Source: Phaffia rhodozyma
Lineage: Eukaryota > Basidiomycota > Tremellomycetes > Cystofilobasidiales > Mrakiaceae
NCBI GenBank assembly: GCA_014706385.1
Contig: JACGZH010000008.1
Location: forward strand, 1,054,001-1,118,000
Reading direction: 5' to 3'
Length of the DNA: 64,000 nucleotides
Part shown: one piece after another, positions 35,917 to 46,036 of the stretch
Layout of the letters: every line of letters starts with the position of its first letter
Position numbering within the stretch: position 1 is the first letter of the stretch
Made by a program: the position numbers and the translations under genes
The notes under the pieces: model-generated
What the model saw: the letters and a program-made list of their open reading frames with translations, nothing else
What the model was told of the DNA's origin: nothing
Database searches by the model: none

Positions 35917-36070
35917 ATATCTGAAGCAGACCAAACTATTAACAATATACTTTGGATAAGAGGTTTCAACAAGAATCTCAGCTTGAGGAAAACTCTTATC
36001 CAAGAAGGCGCGAGGGCGTCCCCGTTTTATATCAGGACCCCTCGCGCATTTGGTCTGCCACTAAAGATAT
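35917..36070. repeat. Nested inverted-repeat (three-way junction-like) element
   Basis: An outer stem pairs GCAGACCAAA (35926-35935) with TTTGGTCTGC (36049-36058). It can be extended, after a bulge, by ATATCT (35917-35922) with AGATAT (36065-36070). Inside it sit two independent hairpins: TTGGATAAGAG (35952-35962) with CTCTTATCCAA (35993-36003), and GCGCGAGGG (36008-36016) with CCCTCGCGC (36039-36047). A further small hairpin, GAGCC/GGCTC (36080-36095), follows. The arms are exact. The arrangement is that of a structured RNA or a cruciform-forming DNA element; which strand would be transcribed cannot be told. Confidence 0.6.
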
Positions 36071-37465
36071 ACATATGACGAGCCTAGAGAGGCTCGAGAT
36101 CACGAGAACTAAAAAGATGAAGCATGAAACATGCAAACTAGAGCATGATGGAAATGGGCGAAGAGGCATAAGGGATGGAGGGAACGAATAGCCTGTAGGG
36201 GTAACCCACGTAAGAGAACACGTGATACTTAACTCGTATCCCTGACAGTGAATGTGTAACGGTGACCGTAAAGCTGGTTACAGAAGATAATGCTGCCACA
36301 ACCAGATAGGGTGACCATGTTGCGCAGCGAACGTTCAGGGCTTCTAGCGAAGATCAAACGTCTTGGCAGTCTCGGTCCATATCACGGAACCATACGCTGT
36401 ATATTTTGGTCACAGGCGGCCATTCGTCAAAGAGGCACTCGATGGCGAAGGCGCAGCAACTGTTCGGGAGTGGTTAATCACCCCTCGCCCGGGAAGAACA
36501 ACCGAGACGATCTAGGCTGAGCCTCGGGGTCTCACGGCTTCAGGGCTCCCAGAGAGAATAAACGTGCCAGATTAAGCCAAGAACTAGACTCTTTTCTTAT
36601 TTCTGTATGACACACTGAATGACCACAACACTAACACATACGACATGCATACTCCCTTGCTCGCTTACCCGACCGTTCAGCCAGCGGCCGGACAAGCTAC
36701 TTACACTTACGAATTAATCTGATGCTACAGAGCCCGGAGGTCGCGTATGCGTCTGATAGAACTCACTAAATGACCGTTTCCTCTCTTTCTTGGCCCGTAT
36801 TTACCTGATCTTTTGATCAACGTTCGGTCCGTTTGACCGGCTGTGTGTACTCATACATCAGTGGAGATCACGTCCATCGATGATCTCTTATGTTCTCTCT
36901 TCTGTGATACTTCTGAATGTGTATATAAAGCTTGAACCCAATCAGAAACGTTCTTCCGATTCGCCCATTGCACCAATATCACCGTCGAATTTCTGTTTCT
37001 AAAAACAGACGAGAGTTCAATCAGTTGTTGTTTTTCCTTCTATTGCCCATACTTCCTGTGTTCGTTTACTTTGACGGAACTAAACCTGAGCGAATAGTGA
37101 GACAATCTGTTCGTATCCCGACGTCGAATTTGTGTACCTTTCTTTTCTTTCCGTCGTTTGATTGGGTTGAGAAGAGCGGTCTGCTCCTGGTGATAACGAC
37201 GGTGGACAGGCCGTTTTGTTTTGTCTCGTTCGCTTCTTCCCTATTGACTCTTATTTGCCCTTTCTTCCACATTCTTTCATCAGCGCTCGGGACCTAATCA
37301 ACCCAATCAGTCAAGACTTTCGTTTTGCTCTTTTTTCTCCATCCGTCCGATCACATCCGTCCATCTATTTGTTCGATCCCTCGCCACGCTCTTTCCCCTA
37401 TAAACTCTCTTCTCACTCACCTACTCAGATCCATATAATTGTCAATCACTTCAAGCCCACCACCA

Positions 37466-38140
37466 ATGTACAAAGTGGTCGCTTCTCCGAACCTAGACCA
37501 GAGGATGAAGTCCCACCCACCACTCAAGATCAAGACGAGAACTCAGTTGGTCTCGTTGATAACTAGTTGTCAGTGTACTTAGTTTCTTCCTCTCTTTCTT
37601 CTCGCAGGGCCATAGAGTCTGATAGCTTCCCTGTTCTCTTTCCTTCTCTCACTCTCTTTCCTCTCTATCTCAGTTGGAGCCTTCCAGGACAAGACGTTGA
37701 TCCAGAGAGCGTTGGACGATTACTGCAGAGGAAAGCTCGGAAACAAGTCTTCAAAAGAAAGACTAGAGCAGAAGTTGCATATGGTCGAAGCAGTTCGTTC
37801 TTTCCTCGTTCTCTCTTCTCTATATATACTGATCTTCCCCTCTTTCTTGTGCAACTCGCTCCTGCAGACAATGTATGACTACCAGGACTTGGGTTTACCT
37901 GATTACTCTTCAGAGTAAGCCCGCTTCTTCTCCTCGTCTCTTTCTCTTTTGCACACACGTTTCTTCCTCTCGTCTCACACTTACAAACGTATTGCTGTCA
38001 GATTCATTCATTTGCGTAAAACACTGGGACTTCAATCTTCCAAAATCTTCACCCAGGCCCGATCACCAATGTCGTTTCCGGAAAAGAAGGAGAACGAACA
38101 CGATCCATTCGAGACCCTGTCTACGCTGGGAAAGTACTGA
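37466..38140 (+). CDS. Small four-exon protein, unrecognised (124 aa)
   Basis: Exons 37466-37549, 37688-37792, 37868-37914 and 38002-38140 splice in phase and sum to 125 codons including the stop. The N-terminal 28 residues are basic (LKIKTRTQL). Exon 2 is charged and probably helical (LIQRALDDYCRGKLGNKSSK, ERLEQKLHMVEA). Exon 3 holds an acidic/aromatic MYDYQDLGLPDYSSE. Exon 4 is basic then acidic (FIHLRKTLGLQSSKIFTQAR, ENEHDPFETLSTLGKY). No signal peptide, TM segment or metal site is visible. A long pyrimidine-rich leader precedes the ATG, and the gene continues away from the inverted-repeat block. No function is proposed. Confidence 0.55.
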
Positions 38141-38908
38141 TCTGCCTCCTCCTTCTTTCACCTTATCTTCGTGTTTGATATGTTCTGTTTTGTCTTGCGT
38201 CTGGTTCTCGTTCGCTCTTCTGGGTCTCTCGTCTTCTTGGTCTCTTTGTCTCCTGGTCTCCTGGTTTGAGTGGAAGGTTCGCATGCCACTTGCTTTATAA
38301 CACCCAAAATGAACAACTGTAAAAAAGGACTTCTAGCCTATGTCGTTTATCATATTTTCCTTCCAACATTGTCTGATGCTTACTATTTCGGCTTTCGCTA
38401 GCTTAATCTGTTATTACAACTTCTATTTCAACATCTATACGTTCTTTCTGTTTTTGGTTTTCTTTTAATAGATCGTACTTCCTTTTGTAATAATATGATA
38501 TGATACATAACACCGGATAGACTCATATTTTTATCCCTTCTCAATGTCTTCCTTTCCTTGACCATTTGTCTGCCTGCTTTGTTATCCATTACTAATCGAG
38601 CGAGAACATGAGAAAAAAACCTAAAACTTCTCGCTTCTTCAGAGCTCTGGACGAAAACTTGCTTCAAAATGCTTAGTATACTCCTCGCGTTCTCTCCTCT
38701 TGACCTTGGTGTCTATCTCGTGGTCCGCCGGAGAAAATGTACTGCAACGAGGAGAAGGAACATCTAATCGTACACCAAGCGAATGTTTGAAAAGAAAAGG
38801 AGAAGAGAGATAGAAAATTCGGGACCGGGTGAGACGTGATGTGACGTAGTAGAGTAGAACGCGACAGGGTGGGATAAGATCGGGGGTGGAGTAAGATCTG
38901 TTTTTCGT
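38141..38908. other. Convergent 3' intergenic region
   Basis: Separates the 124-aa gene (+) from the BuGZ-like gene (-). The sequence is pyrimidine-rich, then AT-rich. No coding frame or RNA gene was recognised. Confidence 0.4.
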
Positions 38909-40266
38909 TTATGACATCGGAGCGATCGATGAAGGAGGGAGGGGCGAAAGTCCTGGGCCAGGAGTAGAACCAGAACCAGGAGCACCGAACGGACTGTTTC
39001 CCTGAGCAGCAGCAGAGGAAGGAGGAGGGAAGGGGCTCGATCCGTTAGGTGGAGGGAAGGGACTTGTCTGACCGGGTGCGGGGGGGAAAGGTGATAGTGC
39101 GGAGGGGGGTGGGAACGGACCGCCTGCTTGAGGGAATGGTGGAACGGGCATTCTTTTATAAATTTACAACAAGAAACCCCATCGAAAGTCAAAAAGAATT
39201 CAGTCTCCCAGAACGAGTGGAGCAACCACACGAGGCAAAAAGAGATTGAGGAATGAACAGTAAAGAAGAAAAAAACACTCACCCTGGCCGCCAGCCGGGA
39301 GGAGGTCCAGGAAGAGGGAAAGGCGGTCGGAACATTCCAGGAGGTGGCATCGGAGGCATTCCCATCCCACCACCACCAGGAGGGAATGCGAATGAAGGTG
39401 GAGGAATTCCTCCGGCCAGCCCAGGAGGTGGCAGACCAAATCCAGGAGGAGGAGCCATCACTCCACCGCTTACAGGCCCTTTCATTAATGCGATATGGGC
39501 CTTCAGCTGGGCTTGAAGATCAGCCTCACTGATCGGGGCATACGAGATCCTCACTCGTTTCACCGTCTTTTTCTCGGCAGCCTGAGGGTTGATCCCGGCC
39601 TCCTCGGCCTTACGTTGTCGGTATTCTTTCAACGCGTCAGCAGGAAATCCTTCCATTCCGAAAATCTCAACATCGTATCCATCACGACCAGGAAGACAAT
39701 TGTCAAGCCTGGAAGAAACAAGATCAAACAGGTCCATCAGCTTTTCTGAAGGTCCCCCATAGGGAATTTGGAAGAGAAACAAGGATAAAGATGAACATAC
39801 TTCTCGGGCTCGAGCTTGTGGACCTGCTGGATATGAACGGCCAGACCTCCTGCAGTGTTAAGCTTTCTAGGACACAATCGGCACTTAAAGTGCTTTGCCT
39901 TTTGATGCTGCATCAATACTTTGAAAATAGAAGGAAAGAAAAACAGAGAAAGGGCACGCGACGAGTCAGTAATCGATAGAAACCTAACTTAACACGTCGC
40001 ATAGCGTGTACCGAGCTACGAGCCTAGTAGATGGATAGTAGAAAAGAGAAGAAAGAGAACTGCTGATGGACGAACCTTTCTCATCTTCAAACTCTCGTTC
40101 TAAAAGGTGAGGAAGAAAAAAGGAGAAAAAAAGGAGAACAAGATTAAATATCATTGAGAGCTGCTGATACGTTGATATGTATGCGTGTAAAGATTATACA
40201 CATACCGCAATAGTAGCAAACAGGTTTCTGAACGAGCTGCTTGGATTTGGACTTTCTTTTACCCAT
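38909..40266 (-). CDS. ZNF207/BuGZ-like two-finger C2H2 protein
   Basis: Five exons (40266-40206, 40099-40076, 39918-39801, 39708-39283, 39152-38909) sum to 291 codons including the stop. The conserved N-terminus is [20 protein letters not shown], then [19 protein letters not shown] (finger 1), [20 protein letters not shown] ending in QVH (finger 2), and the BuGZ signature [20 protein letters not shown]. After a basic [11 protein letters not shown] segment, the rest (about residues 150-290) is Pro/Gly/Phe/Met-rich low complexity. In animals BuGZ binds microtubules, phase-separates with tubulin and loads Bub3 onto kinetochores; a role in mitosis or splicing here is by homology. No Glu-Glu-containing GLEBS (Bub3-binding) motif is visible in the C-terminal half. 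The gene is divergent from the PB1-ZZ gene, with 206 bp between starts. Confidence 0.88.
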
Positions 40267-40472
40267 AATGTAGATAATGTAGATGATGGATGGATGGAAA
40301 ATTGGGTCAATCGATGGAAGATGCGACTACAGGGGGTGTAAATCCTTGATGTAAGCGGCGCACAGCTTTCTAACACAACTATCCAGATAGCACCCATTTA
40401 TCATCCATATCCAACCTCCATCACCATCTAGGCTCCTCCTTCTTCCTAGATCTTTGTTTCCTATCTGAAGGG

Positions 40473-43400
40473 ATGCAACAAATGGGAGATCAAACAGATT
40501 GGGATATAGACTGGGGAAATCTTACCTTAGTATTCAAAGTAACCTTTGGAACAGATAGCCGGCAAGTCACCTATCCGAAAGGTAGACGATGTCAGTATGA
40601 GGGTCTTAGAGGCACAGTCAGTTCGAATGCTACTATCCTGCCTTTCTTCTTCCAAGAAGCCATACTGACCTCTTTGTATTTCTTGGCATTTGAAAAAAAC
40701 ACCACCAGGTGGAAAGACTCTTTTCTCTGTCCGCTTCGTCCTTCCTAATCGCATATACCGATGACGATGGCGATGAGAATCCCATCCGGTCCGATCTCGA
40801 ACTCTCTGAAGCAGTCTCTTACTTTTACTCCGGCACAGATGATCTTGGTTCAACTTATACCTCGCTGACAACTTCGACATATGACTCATCTCTTCCGGGA
40901 GGAGGATATGGAGGAACCGGAAAGATCACTCTACCAATTCAGGTCATTGTCGAGTATGATGGCCCGAGTCTAAGCGATGTGGACGTGAATAGTATAGCGG
41001 AGAGCCTAGAGGACAGGGAGAGTAACCATTCGCTCACCGACGACGAGAGTAGTCATCGAAGCGGGAGTAGTAGCTGGAGCGCAGAAAGCAGAAGCTTTAT
41101 CGAAGGAAGTAATGGAGGTCACTCTTACAGCTCATGTACCAGAGCTGCCATAGAAGAGGATTGGGGTCAAGACCCGGTGGACACATCAGTCGATCCGTTC
41201 TTGACGTATACCGGCCGTACCCAGTTCGAACATGCCTACCGCCTTCCCTCGGATATGTCTTTAGCCCGGCCTCGTTCAGATACTCTGTTCTCGGACAGTC
41301 CAATTTCGACGCTGCCTACATCTCGCCATCCATCTAATAACCATCCATCTTCGTCCTACACTCTTGCATCTGGATCTACTTCTGATACACTCTCTTCTGA
41401 AGACGAAGGAGAAGCTCGTACCTCCATTCCATCATCGCGTTTTCACCCTAGAAGGACCAAGAAATTGTTCTCGGATATTGACCCGACCAGCTCCGCACCA
41501 TCTATTCCCTCATCCTACGAATCTTTCCACGCTCCCTCCTTACATTCCAACCGTCAGTCATCACACGATCAATATGGAGTACAGACCTCGCCTGAGTATG
41601 GTAATTTCATCGATGAAGAGCCAGACATCTTGTTCGAGCACGCAGTTGGATATGATTCTTTACACCAAGCATCCGGATCATCCGCAAGGGACAGTCAAGA
41701 AGCTTTCATCACAGAATCCTCTAGCAGCTCGTCATCTGGACCAGAGATTAATGAGCTAGGAGCCAGATGGTTGAAAGAGCAGGAGGAAATGCTTCAAAGA
41801 AAAGCTAGAGGCATAAGTGGAAATCTAGATGGTAGACGTGGAAGTGAAAATAGTGTAGAGGGTGAAAACACACAGCTTGGGGGGTTGGAGTTAGAAAGAG
41901 ACCCCTCTGGAAGGTTAGTTTGACATCTTACTCATCTCTATCTTTACTGCCATCGTTCCCCTTCCTCCTAACCATTCACTTTTGTCTCGACCTACGGAAA
42001 CAGATGGTATTATAGATATTCAACAGATTCATCCAATCTTTCTTCGAATCAGGACTATCCTGCTCCCTCTATGTCTGCTTCGTCCATTAATTCATCTGCC
42101 TACGAACCTTCGAATTCTAGCGCACTATCTTGGGCTCACCCATCAACTTATCAGCATAATCACGACCTACATCAGCGTCCCCACATTCATCATCATCGAA
42201 ATCATGCACAACATCCTACCCATCACCACCAAGATATTTACTCTTCCTACTCGCCCTATCATCCTTACCCAGCACAGAACGATTCATATGGATTATCCCA
42301 CCAGTCTCCATCGTTTAGATACCCTTTATCCCAAGTGCAATCGTCATCTTCCTTACGCTCGGTATCGAGAAGAGAGCAAGGAGGAAGGCTCCCACAAATT
42401 CCATTTGAGTCATTGGCGATTGCTGATAGAGATGATAGCAGAAGGGTAGCGGATGGAGGAGGGCCATTTATAGCGCCTACATGCAATGGTTGCGGAACAT
42501 GGATGGGATACATGCGGTACATTTGCGTTCAGGTCAGTGAACTCTCTATCTCATCGGAGACGAGGTTTGTGTGTGTCGTCTTCGCTCACGAGTTAGATTT
42601 CTCATTCACTCGGTTGGAATGAAAATCCCTTTTCAAAATCGAACTTCAGTGTGGAGAGGCAGATAGCCATCCTGAAGGACAGTCACACCACGGCCATCAA
42701 GAAAGTAATGTACGCTTCAATGGGAAGAAGATCAGATCTCGCACATCAGCACGATCTATCACGTCTATATCAGGAGATGAAGGCTACGATGATGCTGGAT
42801 ATTCCTCGGATCAAACCGAACACATCCAACCTCACTCCCCTTCGGTCGCATCTACATCACCTACCAGTTCTTTGTCTCATCAATCACATCTCTCATCTGG
42901 TAGCATGGTTTCCCTACCACCCCGAAGGAGAGGCTTTGAGCTTTGCCCATCATGTATCGAGACGTCTGGGGTTGATCATTCGAGGACGTTTTATAAAGTT
43001 CCAGGCCAAAGCAGAAGCAAAACCCAAGGGGCTCATGCGTTTAGGGAGGTCGTCTGGGATGATAGAGACGGTTGGAAGGACGTCGGTTCGTTTGCCAACC
43101 GCTTATCAAAGTGTCATTTTTCAAGTGTTCTTCGACTAACTCGCTTATATGAAATGATATATATGCGTAGAGTACGACGATGATTCTGTGTGTTCTATCT
43201 GTAAAAGCGTCAAATCTTATGAGCGCTATCGATGTAAGTGTCTTATTTCGCTGTCACTTGCACAACGCTTTCTTATGAACACAAGCTCATCATACTGTTA
43301 ATCTACCGGCTTAGGCGTTTCTTGTCAAAGATTCGATCTGTGTTCGGGGTGTTTCCGAAAGATGGAAGAGATCCATCCAAGTCATGCTTTCTTATCTTTG

Positions 43401-45689
43401 CCTCCAAAGGCGGGCTCCAAGATGGAACCACGAGCATCATCACCTGGTTCTTCGAGTGAGTGCTCTTACTCTCTATCATCAACATGTTGTGGTTTACTGA
43501 TAGAGCGCGAAAAATCGTTCATTGATCTCTGTCGGAAATCAGATGTTCAACACCTAGGAGCTTTTTGTCACAAGTTCGTGTGTTATCTGTCTCCCGATTG
43601 AGTAAACGCATCACTGATGGCTTGAACAATGGTTTTATCCCATTCCTCTCCACCTTGTGTAGCTGTCTCAAAACCATCGTTGGCCCTCGGTTTCATTGCG
43701 CTATCTGTCCTTCTTGGTAAGGAAACGACACACTTACTTTAAGCTACAGACTGGGCCCTAAAAGAGTTTTCATGCCTCATTTCACAGGGATCTGTGTGGA
43801 GTCTGCGAAGGGCTCCCAATCGCAATCCAAGGAGCTCATCAAGCCGACCACATCATGATGAAGGTATGTACAAAATCCGTATTGACTATATAGTCTCATA
43901 CAAATATTCACATCACGTTCTTTTCTATAGATCCCGGTCCCATTAGGCATCGCTGAAGTAGAGCAAGTGAGCCGACGAGCTAGGGATCAGTGGCTCACCC
44001 AAGATGCCCAAGCCATCGCTATTCGATCACAGATGGATTCTCGTTATGCCCCTTCAGTCTCTTCCGCATCGTCGTTTCCGAGCACTACGTTTACCTCCCA
44101 ATCCCCGCCAGTGTCTTCACCCCCAATTCGATATCCACCAGTCCCGCCGATGCCACCATCTCTTCCACCCCTTCCTCCACTGTCACCTCGACGACACGCA
44201 CCTAATCAAGCTCCCACTATCGAGCGCTCAGCTCAGAAAGCGTCATGGAACATAGGAGCAGCACTGACAGGAATTAAGTTTAGAAAGCCACCCACTCAGT
44301 CTTCAACAGAAGCTGGGCCATCAAGGTCATCATCCATGTCTTCTGTCACTCCAGTCAGAGTTGGCCACATGCGGAGGTGTGCCGACTGCGATCTGAGCAT
44401 TTCTGGGTGCGCCATAGTTCCAGCTACTTGTTTTCTACTATATTTATTTCATATAACGCAAAAGCTGACCTTCTTTGTCCAATATTTCTACTGATCAAAC
44501 GAACTTATATTCGTAACTATCGAATTCCTTAGACCGAGATACCAATGTGCTAATTGCCCTTCCGACCCTTTGGCTTATAACCTTGTGAGTGGATTATCAC
44601 GTTTTTGTCTGCGTATATCTTTTCTGAATACCTTCCTGAATACCTTCCTGAATCCGTCTTGTCATAGTGCGCGACGTGCGAGAGAAGATCTTATCTTATT
44701 CATGATCCTATGCATGTGTAAGCAATCAGATTTGACTCCATATCTTCTTTTGTTAATTTGTTATAATCCATTAGGATTAAAGAAATGCTCATCAGAATCA
44801 ACCCTTCACAATCACACACTGAAAGCTTCATCCGATTCGACAGACCGGTCGACATCCCTGTGAAGTCCCTTCTCCCCCTTCTCCCCGTATTATACAAGAC
44901 CCCGGCGGGAAGTTCGGTTGATCCTAATCAGCCTGCACCTCCTGAAGGCTACTCCGAGGCCGCGTTAAAGAACAGAAACTTGAATAACCCTACGAGTCCG
45001 TTCAATTTCCGTCTTTTCTATTCTTCTCGAAAACGATGAGACAAACCCTTCCTCTTGTTTCTTGGCTATATATGTGTATGCACATGGCATACAGTGTATC
45101 TCAACCACCTCTACCACCCCAGCACTGTGTGTGATCTATGCATGGTAAGCATCTCTTCTTCCTCATGGTGTTTGCCTCTCCTGTGATATCATCATGCAGG
45201 GTATCTTACGTTTACCCGTAAAACTCATCATTCAACATTGATTTGAAAAACAGACCCCAATCTCTGGAAAATGGTATCGGTGTGCAGTCTGCGAAGCTTC
45301 GTTTGATCTATGTGCTGACTGTCATGGCTCGGCCAACCACGACAAAGGTGTGTATCTCCATCCGTCACTGGCTCTGCAAGATATCTTTCGTGGTTTCTCA
45401 CCTTCTGTGCACAACTTGTGAATTCGGGGCGGTGGCAGATCATGTCTTCGTTGTGTTCAAATCGAATGTGGACATGTCTGCTTTTAGGTGAGTTTTCCTA
45501 CGAATATATCCGGGCTCTCGTTGCTTCTTCTTCTCTTCTCTACAGCCAATACTTCAAATCTGAATGAACAATCTTTTTTTTTGCTCATCTTTTGGTAGAG
45601 ATCTTACGGCGCTTTCACTTTCAACCTCCCGTCCGTTCATATCCCAGCAAATTTATTTTTCTGATGGAATATCCTCTTTACGTTCTTAG
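40473..45689 (+). CDS. PB1 domain plus multiple ZZ zinc-finger protein (NBR1-like candidate)
   Basis: The N-terminus is a PB1-type fold: LVFKVTFGTDSRQVTYPKG with YEGLRG, then after an intron FSLSASSFLIAYTDDDGDEN and DLELSEAVSYFYSG, which is the acidic OPCA-like motif. A disordered Ser-rich stretch of about 400 residues (about 40980-42440) follows. Five ZZ-like modules come next: CNGCGTWMGYMRYICVQCGE (its last Cys pair, CPSC, lies about 90 residues later), CSICKSVKSYERYRCVSCQ, GPRFHCAICPSWDLCGVC (partial), CADCDLSISGPRYQCANC, and CMTPISGKWYRCAVC with DLCADCHG. The protein ends DHVFVVFKSNVDMSAFR plus a short tail, with the stop at 45687-45689. PB1 plus ZZ is the plan of p62/NBR1 selective-autophagy receptors. 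The FW (four-tryptophan) domain of NBR1 and a UBA were not seen, so a receptor role is inferred only. About a dozen introns are needed. Confidence 0.8.
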
Positions 45690-46036
45690 GGTTACACTTT
45701 GCATTTACTTCCATTCATCTTATTCCTCTCTGCTTCCTAGTATCTGATCCTTGATGGACGTTATTTGTACAATTTCTTCTTACGCTGTACACCATTATCT
45801 CTTGTCTGCCATGCTCTTCATAATCCAAGTACTGTTATTCTAGAACTCCGCACACACGCTGAATGATATACGACGAATTGATTAGTAATGACCACGAGTT
45901 ACTACCGTCTTCGGCCGAAACCTGCGTCGGCGTTTACCGTCGTTTTTCTTCTTTTCATTCCTCCTTCTGAACACATCATACCCTACCGACTAACTACTTC
46001 TCCTCCTCCCCCGATTATCGTTCTATCGATATCGCT
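45690..46036. promoter_or_regulatory. Short intergenic promoter of the carrier gene
   Basis: Gap between two genes on the same strand. The last 100 bases before the ATG at 46037 are C/T-rich, as in other promoters of this window. No specific site was recognised. Confidence 0.35.

Larger units (their letters stand above)
35680..37465. other. Gene-free block between divergent genes
   Basis: About 1.8 kb without a convincing ORF between WDR70 (-) and a small gene (+). The left part (35.86-36.1 kb) is full of inverted repeats, listed separately. The middle (36.18-36.55 kb) has further short palindromes: GGGTAACCC near 36200, CACGTG at 36219-36224, and arms ACGGT/ACCGT at 36259-36269. An AATAAA lies near 36556. 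The right part (36.9-37.46 kb) is pyrimidine-rich and probably holds the promoter and 5' UTR of the gene starting at 37466. The block could be a degenerate transposon or solo LTR, but I found no flanking target-site duplication. Confidence 0.4.

Noticed and set aside
35840..36640. Calling a solo LTR as an annotated mobile element
   Set aside because: Termini are ambiguous and no 5-bp target-site duplication was found; kept as a low-confidence finding.
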